A stretch of DNA of 23,422 nt from Paulinella micropora (GCA_009731375.1 BJOX01000025.1:357287-380708); one strand, 5' to 3'; shown: positions 7,377 to 15,787, counted from the stretch's first letter. Notes: generated from the letters alone by a model not told the origin. Numbers and translations are program-made.

Positions 7377-7955
7377 TTAAAAATCCGTAATGTACAGCGC
7401 CTTGTTGAAGCGAGGCAGAAAACGGGCCGCTGTCTCTTCGGCTCCTGCCAGCCACAGGTAAGTTGTCCACTTGCCAGCTTCCACCACCGGCCAGCCCGCG
7501 TCCTCGTATGCTTGCCGGAAGCGGTAAGCCGGTATATAGGCCACGGCTATGACTGGTTCACGAGTGGTCTTGGGCACAGGGAAAGACGTCCGTCCCATGC
7601 GTCGACAGGCGGCAAAGGGCGTGATCAGACGGTGGCGGTTGTGATACACAAAGCAGTAGTTGCAGTAGCCCTCGAGGGTTTTTCTCTGGCAGCAGTCGAA
7701 GCAGGTGTGCGCGCTCTTGCGCACCACGTCGCTGATGAGGCGCGGCAGCGACTTGGCGTTGAAGTTGAAGGTAGTGTTCAGGAACTTGTGCAAACCGGCC
7801 AGCTCTCCGTTCTGCACTTTGCGCCGTTTCCACCGGCCGCGCGCGAACCGGTCCGTGTGCGTTTTAAGGTAACGGATCGTGTGCGCGACCTCACCGACTC
7901 GGAGGTAAGACAGCACTTCTACCAGGAGATCAGCTGGTAACGCGGCCAGTAGCAT
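7377..7955 (-). CDS. F-box protein with a Cys-rich centre
   Basis: F-box proteins link substrates to SCF ubiquitin ligases through Skp1; viruses use them to redirect host protein turnover. The 192-residue product begins MLLAALPADLLVEVLSYLRV, a good F-box start (LP..LL.E.LSYL). A basic stretch (RGRWKRRK) follows. The middle holds CFDCC and CNYC about 12 residues apart with nearby His residues, which could bind zinc. The C-terminal part (PVIAVAYIPAYRFRQAYEDA, then GKWTTYLWLAGAEE) is not recognised and may bind the target. The ATG is immediately preceded by an A-tract (CCAAAAAATG), as in the clamp gene. The gene lies 45 bases downstream of the ATPase gene on the same strand. Confidence 0.7.
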   Translation of the reverse strand: MLLAALPADLLVEVLSYLRVGEVAHTIRYLKTHTDRFARGRWKRRKVQNGELAGLHKFLNTTFNFNAKSLPRLISDVVRKSAHTCFDCCQRKTLEGYCNYCFVYHNRHRLITPFAACRRMGRTSFPVPKTTREPVIAVAYIPAYRFRQAYEDAGWPVVEAGKWTTYLWLAGAEETAARFLPRFNKALYITDF

Positions 7956-8000
7956 TTTTTGGCTTCTGATATACGTATACGGGCCAGAACTTTTGTTTTT

Positions 8001-9299
8001 TTAAGAGCTGTCGTAACCGTCGGCGGGCGGCCCGCCACCTATGACGGACGGGAGCGGCTTGATCGTGGTGCCGGCGTTGGTATACACAAAATTCGGCTTG
8101 AACGGTGTGGGCTGTAGCTGGTTCTGTTGCGTGAACCGCTCTGCCGCCAACTTCTCAGCGTCTCTGGTTTGCTGGTCCAGTTTCTGGAGTATCTCCTTGT
8201 CTCGTTGGGCCATGGTCTTCCCGTCCTTTTTGAGGCGCTGTCTCGCGCGGTCGCCGTAAAATAACATGCGCTGCATCATTTCACGCTCTTGGCGCGACAT
8301 GCCCTTGAGCGAAGACGGCAGCCAGCTCGGCGCGCGGTACGCCAGCTGTTTGAGGCGCTCCTGTTTTTGGATGTCCGCGCGGGTCGGCGGCTTGGGCGGG
8401 TCCGGCCCGCGCAAGATGACTTCGCCGTCCGGCAGCGAAGGAGGAGCGACCCAGGACTTGTAGTTGTACTCGAGACGGTCGATGTGCTCGTGATACACCA
8501 TCGCCGCATGCCGTGTTCCCACGTTGCGCTCATCAGTACATTGAGCAAAGTGAGCCAAGAACTCCTTTTTGGGGAAAAGTTGGCCGAAATTCTCCCACAG
8601 GTTGGTAAGGGTCCGCTGCACTTTCGAGTTGAACATGATGCAATGACTGGTCTGTTCGCGCATAATCGGGCTCACTGAGTTGCGGCCAGTCAAATATTGT
8701 ACCGCAATAAATATGGTTATATTATAATGGCGGTATGTACCAAAAAAGTTCTGCATCCATCGATCTGTACTGTCTATGATCCCGACCAAATCATCAAACA
8801 CGATGAAACTCGGCTCGAGGTACTTGTTGGCCAAGAACCTTTTTTTGAGGTTTTCAACGTAGTTCTGCAGGATGTCCATTCGGAACCCTTCGTAGATCTT
8901 GCAAAACTGCTCGCTCGCGAAATGGAAACTGTAGGACGCTTTGAATTTTGTACGAACCATGACCAGGCCGTACTGGAAGGGGTCTTTCTTGCGCGCGCAC
9001 AGGCTGTACAGGAGCCATTTCAGGAAATGGGTCTTGCCGCGTTCCGATTTGCCCACTAGCACGAACAGTTGGCCAGCTCCTTTTTCGCGCGGGTAGAAGA
9101 CTTCGATGTTCCGCTTGAACTCGGTCGGCTGCAGCGGCTCTGCCGGCTGCTGCTTCTTCTTCTTCTTCTTCTTGCCCTTGTCTTTCTGCTTGTCGACATA
9201 GTCAAGTATCTTCTCCTCGATTGTCTTCTCGCCCAGCTGCTGTTCCGGCTCCGGCAGCCGTTCGACCGGGCCTTCCGGCTGCTGCTGCTGCTGCATCAT
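8001..9299 (-). CDS. A32-like genome-packaging ATPase (FtsK/HerA superfamily)
   Basis: This NCLDV core ATPase drives DNA into the capsid. From ATG 9,299 the product has 432 residues. A Gln-rich start (MMQQQQQPEG) and a Lys run (KGKKKKKKKQQ) precede the motor domain. Walker A is VLVGKSERGKTHFLKWLL, Walker B is PSFIVFDDLVG, and IFIAVQYLTG fits the sensor strand with Gln of A32-type enzymes. SHCIMFNSKVQRTLTNLWEN follows, then a charged helical C-terminal region rich in Arg, Lys, Glu and Gln (from about residue 300) that is longer than a minimal A32 domain. The frame opens further upstream only through a GTG at 9,341, so ATG 9,299 is preferred. It shares a 35-base AT-rich intergenic region with the divergent small basic gene. 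Confidence 0.9.
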   Translation of the reverse strand: MMQQQQQPEGPVERLPEPEQQLGEKTIEEKILDYVDKQKDKGKKKKKKKQQPAEPLQPTEFKRNIEVFYPREKGAGQLFVLVGKSERGKTHFLKWLLYSLCARKKDPFQYGLVMVRTKFKASYSFHFASEQFCKIYEGFRMDILQNYVENLKKRFLANKYLEPSFIVFDDLVGIIDSTDRWMQNFFGTYRHYNITIFIAVQYLTGRNSVSPIMREQTSHCIMFNSKVQRTLTNLWENFGQLFPKKEFLAHFAQCTDERNVGTRHAAMVYHEHIDRLEYNYKSWVAPPSLPDGEVILRGPDPPKPPTRADIQKQERLKQLAYRAPSWLPSSLKGMSRQEREMMQRMLFYGDRARQRLKKDGKTMAQRDKEILQKLDQQTRDAEKLAAERFTQQNQLQPTPFKPNFVYTNAGTTIKPLPSVIGGGPPADGYDSS

Positions 9300-9334
9300 T
9301 ATTTTTAAAACTTCTCCTCGAATATTAAAAAAAG
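9300..9334. promoter_or_regulatory. Divergent AT-rich promoter region between ATPase and small basic gene
   Basis: These 35 bases separate two divergent start codons. Reading each way, TTTTAAAAATA precedes the ATPase ATG and AATATTAAAAAAAG precedes the ATG at 9,335. The A-tract next to the start recurs at other genes in the block, suggesting an NCLDV late-type initiator; this is an inference. Confidence 0.5.
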
Positions 9335-9475
9335 ATGCCACTGATCACCGACAGGACTCGCTTGCTGGTCAAGCAGGCCGACCCAGCCAGGGCGGCAGTG
9401 GAGGCCGCGCTGTCTGCCAAGAAGCCCAAAAAGGCGAAGAAGAAACCGGCGGACGTTGTTAAAAAGAGCAAGTGA
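9335..9475 (+). CDS. Small Lys/Ala-rich basic protein (46 aa)
   Basis: This short ORF runs from ATG 9,335 to TGA 9,473-9,475. The product starts MPLITDRTRLLVKQADPARA and ends in a histone-tail-like stretch (SAKKPKKAKKKPADVVKKSK). It has no recognised domain. Support comes from an A-tract directly before the ATG, shared with other genes of the block, exact fit between two genes (35 and 44 base gaps), and GC-rich codon use like its neighbours. A DNA- or RNA-condensing virion protein is a guess from composition. Confidence 0.6.
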   Translation: MPLITDRTRLLVKQADPARAAVEAALSAKKPKKAKKKPADVVKKSK

Positions 9476-9519
9476 GATTTTTTAAATTTTCGTTGCACAG
9501 ATTTTGAACAGAAGGAAAC

Positions 9520-10566
9520 ATGAAGCCCTGGCGCAAGAGGCACGCCGGCCGCGCTTTTACCAGCGATGCGCCTGTTTCCTTCAAGAAGCAGCGCACTGGC
9601 TTTGTGGGCGGCGGGTCGGCCGAGATGGCGACCAAGACCAGGGAAATCATGAAATATGCCAACCCGCAGCTCTCGGCCGTGCTGGATGCGGTCGCGCCTG
9701 CCGCCAGCACTGGCTCGCCAATGCCCACCGCTCCGCCGCTGTCGGCGACTGGCACGGGCTCGTCAATCCCCACCGCCCCGCAGCTACCGGCCGACATAGG
9801 AGCGAAGGCAGACACGAAAGCTGCCACGGGTGCATCGACGCTGGACTCAATCGACTCGGAACAGAAGCTCTGGGAGCTGGCGTCCAGAATGTCTGGCCGT
9901 CCAATCGAAGAGCTGAAAAAAGAAAAGGCGACAAACGCGATGCATGCTAAGTACGAAGAGCTGCGCCAGAAGCGAGACGACGGAGTCATAACAAAAGAGG
10001 AATATTCGAGGCAGTTTAAGGAGGCGTACAAGGAATGGAGAAAAGAAATTATCAAGGCGACTTCGGACCCGACAGAGGCGCTGATGCAGTCCATCAAGGC
10101 CGGCAAGAAGCTCAAGAAAGTCGACCAAAAGACACAAAAAGCGGCGCCGACAGACCCACAAGATGCGATTAATCAAGCCATCAAGGCGGGCGGTAAGCTC
10201 AAGAAAGTCGACATGGCGGCGCACACGGCCGCTAAAAAGGCAGCAGAAGAGGAAAAAATGAAGAAAATGGCCGAGAAGCCCGGTGTGCTTGACGAGCTCA
10301 AGAAGGGCACCAAGCTCAAGAAAGCCGACCTGAAGACACAAGAAGCTATACACCAAGTAGCAGCGTACCAAGAGAACAAGACTCCCAAACAAGAAGAGAA
10401 ACTGAGGGCCTGGTCCCACAAGCTGGGCGAAGCGATAACCGAGCTTGAGGCACAGATCACGAAAGAGGAAGACCTTCACGGCAAGTCGGACGAGACGGAA
10501 GCCATAAGAAAGAAAAAGAACAGGCTGGTGGCCAGGAAGAAGATCATAGACGAGGGGCTCAAGTGA
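9520..10566 (+). CDS. Protein with proline-rich stretch and three tandem WH2-like actin-binding motifs
   Basis: WH2 motifs bind monomeric actin; tandem copies occur in nucleators such as Spire, Cobl and bacterial VopL/VopF, and a WASP-like WH2 protein is known in baculoviruses. In this 348-residue product the motif occurs three times: LMQSIKAGKKLKKVD (about 188-202), INQAIKAGGKLKKVD (about 217-231) and VLDELKKGTKLKKAD (about 256-270). Each has the amphipathic helix and the LKK(V/A) core. Before them lie a basic N-terminus, a Pro/Ala/Thr-rich segment (SPMPTAPPLSATGTGSSIPT, about 66-85) that could bind profilin or SH3 domains, and a charged helix. After them is a helical, probably coiled-coil tail (about 285-348). 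An actin nucleator or sequestering role is inferred. A structural protein with coincidental Lys-rich repeats is the alternative. Confidence 0.75.
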   Translation: MKPWRKRHAGRAFTSDAPVSFKKQRTGFVGGGSAEMATKTREIMKYANPQLSAVLDAVAPAASTGSPMPTAPPLSATGTGSSIPTAPQLPADIGAKADTKAATGASTLDSIDSEQKLWELASRMSGRPIEELKKEKATNAMHAKYEELRQKRDDGVITKEEYSRQFKEAYKEWRKEIIKATSDPTEALMQSIKAGKKLKKVDQKTQKAAPTDPQDAINQAIKAGGKLKKVDMAAHTAAKKAAEEEKMKKMAEKPGVLDELKKGTKLKKADLKTQEAIHQVAAYQENKTPKQEEKLRAWSHKLGEAITELEAQITKEEDLHGKSDETEAIRKKKNRLVARKKIIDEGLK

Positions 10567-10608
10567 TGATGATTTTTTTTCCTGTCTGACTAAATTAAAA
10601 AAACCAGT

Positions 10609-12270
10609 ATGTACGTCAAGAAGGCGGCCGGTGGTAGCTGGACGGGCCGGCCCAACGGGCGGTTCTTCGACAACCGGCCCTTGCCGTTCAAACAAAAGAG
10701 CCAGAACAGCAGCGGCCTGTTCGGGAATTTGGCCAAGGCCCAGGCGCTCATGAGGCAGGCCTACCACCCGCACGGGCCGGCAGAGGCGTTCGAGCTGGAA
10801 CTGTTCGAGGAGCCGGCGGCGGCTGCAGCAGGAGAGCCGGAACCGGCCGCGCCAGCGGCAGCTGCAGAGAAGAAGAAGGAGGCGGCTGCAGAGCACAAGA
10901 AGCCAGCGCCGGCGGCTGCGGAACAGAAGAAGGAAGAGAAGGCGCAAGAGGGGGAAGGCGGCCAGCCAGGGATGGACGACGACGAAGAAGAGGAAGAAGA
11001 AGAAGAAGAGGCAGGAGAGAATGGTGGCGGGGAAGTCGAGGACGGCGTCGAGGGCAAGGGCGAGGAAGTCAAGGCTGCAGAGCAACAAGAACTGTCACCA
11101 GCGGCAGATCAGGAAGAACTAGCGCCAGCGGGCGACGGCCCTGAGGGTGTGGACCAGAAGTTACCACCGGACGTCAAGGAAGGCCTAAAAAAGCTGCAGG
11201 ACAGAAGGGCGGCCTTCGAACGCAAGAAACAAGAAGACGCCGCGCGCGAGGAGCTTAAGCGGCAAGAAGCACTACAGGAGTTCGAGGAGCACAAGAGACA
11301 GATCGAAGCGGCACAACGACAGCAGGTGATAGACGCCCAACTAGCACAGATGCGCGCACAAGCCGAGAGAGTCAAGAAGCAAAAAGAGGTCGAGGCTGCC
11401 AACAGGGAGAGGCTGCAGGAAGAGAAGAACGCGGCGGATCTGGTCGCGCTGGCCAAGGAGCAAGAGCGCATAGCCCAGCTACAGATGGCGGCCAAGACCC
11501 AGGCCGCACAGGCCAGGCTCAAGCAAGTTCGAGTCGAGCAGGCAAAGGAAGTGAAGGCTAATCTGTTGGAAGCAAACGTCCAGTCTGCACAGGAAATCGA
11601 AAAAGCCAAGGCAGACACCGAAAAGAAACTCAACGAACAGAAAGTGGCGCAGCGGACGCAGGCCCAGATCGAAGAAGCCGAACGGCAGGCAAAGCTCAAG
11701 TCAGCACAAATGGAAAACGCAGCTGCGATGGAAAAGACGCAAAAAGACGCCAAGGCCGCGCTGCAGATCGCGGCGGGCCAGAAGAAGGCGCAGGACAAGG
11801 TCTTGCACATCCAGGGCGAAGCCCAGCGGCTCATGCTGCAATACAACGACAACGGGCAGGCGCCCGCCCAAAGAATCGAGGCCTCCCGCGAGCTTGGGCG
11901 ACTCTTGCTGCAGGCACCGCCGCCGGCTGCAGCGGGTGCGGCTCCAGTCGAGGTTATCCAGCTGGACAAGCTGCGGGCCCTGATCCAGGAGAACCCAGAG
12001 GCCTCTTTCCAGGGGATAGCCCGAATGTACACTGCCTCGATCGAGCAGTGGGCCCACGACAACAAGATCACAATCGAGAAGGCGATCAGTGACGCAAAAG
12101 CCCAGCTTTCGCGGGTCCTGGGCAAGCAAGGACTGTCGGACCAAGACCGCAAGGGCGTGCAGACTCTGCGTGACCACCTGCGGATGTACGCAGGGAAAGG
12201 GTTCAAGGACCCCGGTAACTGGGACGAGCACGAGCTCGCTGACCTGGACGAGCGCAGGCTGCGGCTATAA
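10609..12270 (+). CDS. Ala/Glu-rich coiled-coil protein, possibly structural
   Basis: The product has 553 residues and is not recognised. The N-terminus is basic and Gly/Phe-containing (GRFFDNRPLPFKQKSQ, then LFGN). Residues of about 60-190 are low-complexity Ala/Pro/Glu with a long acidic run. About 190-400 is a continuous charged helix rich in Glu, Lys, Gln, Arg and Ala with few helix breakers, so a long coiled coil is likely. The C-terminal 140 residues (from about APVEVIQLDKLRALIQENPE) look globular and end DEHELADLDERRLRL. The ATG follows TTAAAAAAACCAGT. The N-terminal pattern resembles that of the WH2 protein upstream. A virion or scaffold role is a guess. The stop TAA at 12,268-12,270 is followed by open sequence in the same frame. 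Confidence 0.7.
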   Translation: MYVKKAAGGSWTGRPNGRFFDNRPLPFKQKSQNSSGLFGNLAKAQALMRQAYHPHGPAEAFELELFEEPAAAAAGEPEPAAPAAAAEKKKEAAAEHKKPAPAAAEQKKEEKAQEGEGGQPGMDDDEEEEEEEEEAGENGGGEVEDGVEGKGEEVKAAEQQELSPAADQEELAPAGDGPEGVDQKLPPDVKEGLKKLQDRRAAFERKKQEDAAREELKRQEALQEFEEHKRQIEAAQRQQVIDAQLAQMRAQAERVKKQKEVEAANRERLQEEKNAADLVALAKEQERIAQLQMAAKTQAAQARLKQVRVEQAKEVKANLLEANVQSAQEIEKAKADTEKKLNEQKVAQRTQAQIEEAERQAKLKSAQMENAAAMEKTQKDAKAALQIAAGQKKAQDKVLHIQGEAQRLMLQYNDNGQAPAQRIEASRELGRLLLQAPPPAAAGAAPVEVIQLDKLRALIQENPEASFQGIARMYTASIEQWAHDNKITIEKAISDAKAQLSRVLGKQGLSDQDRKGVQTLRDHLRMYAGKGFKDPGNWDEHELADLDERRLRL

Positions 12271-13681
12271 TGCCCGGCGCTCGCGCACACAACCAACGAA
12301 CGAACGTTCCCGTTCACACCGTCTAAGGAGCCGTACCGTATACGATTGGTGGGCAACCAGGTTAATTGGGTCCCAGACCCGCACTTGTTTGAGGCAAGCC
12401 CTCGCAAGATTAACCTGCCGCCATCAAAGCCTCCATTCGACGAACGGTGCTTCTCGAACTACCTTGACAAAACGAGGTACGAGCCCACCGAACAGGACAA
12501 CGTTCTGAGGGTACAGTGTGAAGGGTCAAAGAAACGCGGGCGAGGATGGGGTCCGAGATGCTCGCGGAGATGGCACCTCACGGAAAGAGCGTATGCGTCA
12601 CCAGAGCGATACCGGCCTCACCGATGTCCAGATCGCGCTTACAACAATGACATCGAATTGGTATCCTGCGCACAATTACCGCCATGCTTCGGATGGGATG
12701 TCCCACTTACATGGGGGTTTCGCGACGACCCGTTACCGGGGATCGCTCAGTACAAGTCGATGGACGAGGACCGAGTGAAATTCACCAAAACCTTGTTCGA
12801 GCAAGCCAAATCGCTGAAAGGATGGGTGGGAAAACACGCCCTCCGGTTCTACGGCATTCGGAGGGATCCGAGATGTTTGCTTGAACCATACCACCTCAGA
12901 AAGTTGCAGTGGTCGCAGGAAGATATCAATTCTTACTACAGACTGCTCGAACTTTCGGGTATCCCATTGCCCGAGGAGGTCAAGGCATACCGAGCCTACT
13001 ACCTTCGGAGCAAACATGACCAACCCTGGGACCTCAGGGTTGAAGAGAATGTACTCGCGCACTATAGGCAGGTCTTAGGCATACCCAAGCCTCCCCTCCC
13101 TATGTAGGCCGCGAGGCATAAGACGACGAATACCTGAGCGTTTCCGAGGTGCGGCTCGGCTACGGCAGCAGTATTACGTACGGTTCCAACACGAGCATCG
13201 ACTCTCGTGGCTGCTGACGATATACAGGCAGTTGACGAGGAGTGATGACCCAAACACATCCCGCATCGCCAACCAGTTAGCCGATCCTGACGAGAACGTT
13301 CCGAACACATATCGGGGCCGCGTGAGAGGCTTTGAACAATGGATCGAACGATTCAGAGCACAGGACGCACTGGGTTGGGACAGACTTGTCCAAGCCGATG
13401 AGTTCCGATGGCACAAAATAACTCAACGGTTGGATTATATCTACCACTTTCGACGTGAGTGGCCGTACTGGAGGCAACAGTACGAATACCAGCCGGGACA
13501 GATCATTGGTCGATTCGCCCCAGTCATAAGGTGTATCGTGCCACAACACTCAGAAGTCGGAGAAGACTTGACCTGGTCGGAAGCGAGTGCTTTGAAAGAA
13601 AGCCTGGATCAGGAATTAGATATGCCAGCGGAAGATCAACCCGCAGTGACATGGAGATGGCAACCATCATCACCCCGCTAG
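12271..13681 (+). pseudogene. Frameshifted orphan coding region
   Basis: Two overlapping open stretches encode what looks like one Trp/Tyr/Arg/Pro-rich protein of about 470 residues. The first runs in one frame from 12,271 to the TAG at 13,105-13,107 with no ATG before MDEDRVKF (about 12,760). The second continues in the next frame from about 13,109 to the stop at 13,679-13,681. Coding-like texture persists on both sides (FYGIRRDPRCLL, LRKLQWSQEDINSYYRLLEL, then YYVRFQHEHRLSWLLTIYRQ, WPYWRQQYEYQPG). I recognise no family. It follows the coiled-coil gene directly, in the same frame, after its TAA. Codon use is less GC-biased than the viral genes. It could be a decayed viral gene, the 3' part of a larger protein, or a separate insertion. 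Confidence 0.5.
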
Positions 13682-14300
13682 AGAAGAGGAGTTCATAAAC
13701 TCCCTCGAGGAAATATACCTCGACAAATAAGCGTAGACGCGTTTTGAGACCCAGCCAATGGGTTGTATATATATTTTTAGACACTTCTACCTTCGCCACA
13801 GCGAAGTAGATACTTGCCGGGTGGCAATAAGAAAATGTCTGCAGACAACAAAACCAAACAAACAACGCCGAACACGCCAACGGCACCCTTGACATGGGCA
13901 TAGCGTCCGTTCATCCCTATGATGGACGAGGATGCACGGGGGTATTAAACAATTAAGATTAATGCCTCTCTGTATTCTCGGGATCACAGATCCTTCGGAA
14001 GGACTAGGGCCGACACATGTGCTAGGGACACAGAACCTTAGAATTGCTCGGAGTCTTGTTTCAGATCGGATACAACACGCCTGGTAATGCTCGGATCACA
14101 GATTCTTTAAGAGGAACCGGAGCGGTTGCAAGTGCTACCGACCTTCAACCTCGAGAGGGTTGAGGCGCGGTGGCAAAAAGAGAAAGAAGACGGCGAAGGG
14201 ATGGTTTGACTGCGACATGATCAGATCGTTGTACGTCTATGGCAGACCGCCATAGAAGAGGGGGAGGGGATAGTTCAAAATTCAAATTCAAATTTGAACT
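13682..14300. other. Non-coding stretch with several short hairpins
   Basis: No convincing gene is seen. Stems include TCGAGG/CCTCGA (13,705-13,723), ACCCA/TGGGT (13,749-13,763), CTTCGC/GCGAAG with a bulged extension (13,787-13,809), CGTC-CATC/GATG-GACG (13,904-13,928), CTTCAACC/GGTTGAGG (14,143-14,165, one wobble pair) and CTATGGC/GCCATAG (14,237-14,255). The transition from viral-like to host-like composition lies here. Confidence 0.5.
13977..14150. repeat. Degenerate direct repeat, period about 113
   Basis: CTCGGGATCACAGATCC at 13,977 recurs as CTCGGATCACAGATTC at 14,090. Weaker similarity continues downstream (AGTGCTACCGACC against TGTGCTAGGGAC). Two diverged copies are visible. Confidence 0.5.
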
Positions 14301-14462
14301 CGAAAATCTCCAAACTCAAATTTGCATTTTGTAAGCAGCGGACGTACAACGGTGATGAAGAGCAAAACACTTAGCGGTCACTCAAGCTACTCAATGGGTT
14401 GTCTCCACAGGAGATGATCACCCAGGAGGAAACAGACCCGGAAAGTGCGCTCTCATTCTTCG

Positions 14463-14543
14463 ATATTTACCAATCTACCCCTATTTACTACGGTTCCAGT
14501 ATAAGACGGGGAGGGGGGATTGTAGGCGCAGATTGGTAAATAT
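14463..14543. repeat. Perfect 14 bp inverted repeat
   Basis: ATATTTACCAATCT (14,463-14,476) pairs exactly with AGATTGGTAAATAT (14,530-14,543) around a 53-base spacer. It may be a cruciform or the ends of a tiny foldback element. No coding is seen here. Confidence 0.7.
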
Positions 14544-14649
14544 GTGATCTTTTCTTATACCCCAATACACAGTCATGTATAGAAGAGCTATATCTCTTTA
14601 AGATGTAGTTATATCCGTTTTTATTTATATACTTTTGAGCCGGTTGAAA

Positions 14650-14707
14650 ACGATAATATTACGATTCATAACCGGTACTACTTTTTTAAGCAGTATAATA
14701 TTATCGT
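14650..14707. repeat. Perfect 12 bp inverted repeat
   Basis: ACGATAATATTA (14,650-14,661) pairs exactly with TAATATTATCGT (14,696-14,707). ACCGGT-type motifs lie in and just outside the loop. Confidence 0.65.
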
Positions 14708-14709
14708 TA

Positions 14710-15709
14710 AGGGTGACACTGGGAAATAACTCTTTTTCCTTTTTGTTGCTTGGCTCTGACAGTCTCCTATATTTTCCGCCATACTGGTTTCCTCTCTTTG
14801 TAGAGGAGGAAGATTATGTTATTTTCAGAGTGCTGTGGAATTGGAAGGATAAATACACTGGCTTACTAGCATTAAACAATATCTTTTGATTATAACCGCC
14901 GGCGACAAAAATCAGTAGTAACCTAATCTTTTGTAAAGGGGTGAGCACGGTCACTCGTGATCTGGTAAACACCTGTTATTAAATGAACTATCATTGAAAA
15001 TAAATATTATTTCATTCTTTACATTTTTTATCTATCTTATCAGATATTTTCTCCTTTTGGTTCTTTTGAATCTCAGTGTGACTCAGTAAAATGATGGTAG
15101 ACAACTGGGATCCCGGAGCCTCCTGTTAACAGGCTAGTTTCGCCGGCTACCTGGACCTTCAAAATTGAATGATTCATCGAAAAGTACTCTTCTTCAGTAT
15201 CGTTTGTCCGGATTTTTTTTTCTGCTTTACTGACCTAATGCAACGCGACATCATTCTCATCTTTTGAGGCCCCGGACTGTGTTTGGTTGTATTACCGACT
15301 TTTTATACGAGCTATCACTGGGGGCTTTACAAGTAGCAAGTTTACTTGCAAGAAAACTCAGTTCCTGTTTAATGTCACTGACTTCGGATGATTTTTATAA
15401 ACTCAGGCCATACTGACCCGGCCCAAGTTTTGACTTTGTAGGTCTCTTTCTATTACTAGTATAACTTTCTTTCTCATTCTTCGTCTTCCAATTGCACTCG
15501 CTCCTACGAGTGGCAAGTTTCTATTAAAAAAGTGATTACGTAGAAAAAAAATGTGAGCCACTTCTCCCTTTAGTCTGCTGAATTCTCTCTTGTTCGCTCC
15601 TGTTTTTACTTATGTTCTCCTACTTACATGCTTCCAGGCTTTTCAGCTCTACGAAAAGCACTGACAGTGATCAGTGCGTTTCTTGAATTATTAAAAGTCG
15701 TTCACTGGA

Positions 15710-15710
<1 letters not shown>
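14710..15710. other. AT-rich stretch without a recognised gene
   Basis: Unique, AT-richer sequence with scattered T-runs. An 84-codon frame at 14,635-14,889 starts only with TTG and has no recognisable domain. I see no gene, RNA or element here. Confidence 0.6.
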
Positions 15711-15777
<67 letters not shown>

Positions 15778-15787
15778 CAACAGCAAT

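Noticed and set aside
7362-7940. Plus-strand frame of 192 codons opposite the F-box gene
   Set aside because: Near-exact antisense shadow. The F-box motif and the A-tract start support the minus strand.
9847-12407. Long minus-strand frames (413 and 432 codons) opposite the WH2 and coiled-coil genes
   Set aside because: They are Leu/Ser/Cys-rich shadows of Lys/Glu/Ala-rich coding sequence. No motif is seen and the start contexts are poor.
14287-14298. TTCAAATTTGAA palindrome as a regulatory site
   Set aside because: It lies in a short run of TTCAAA-type repeats, where a 12-base palindrome is expected, and no gene starts nearby.
14635-14889. 84-codon plus-strand frame rich in hydrophobic residues
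   Set aside because: It begins with TTG, lies in AT-rich sequence where such frames arise by chance, and has no recognisable family or signal.
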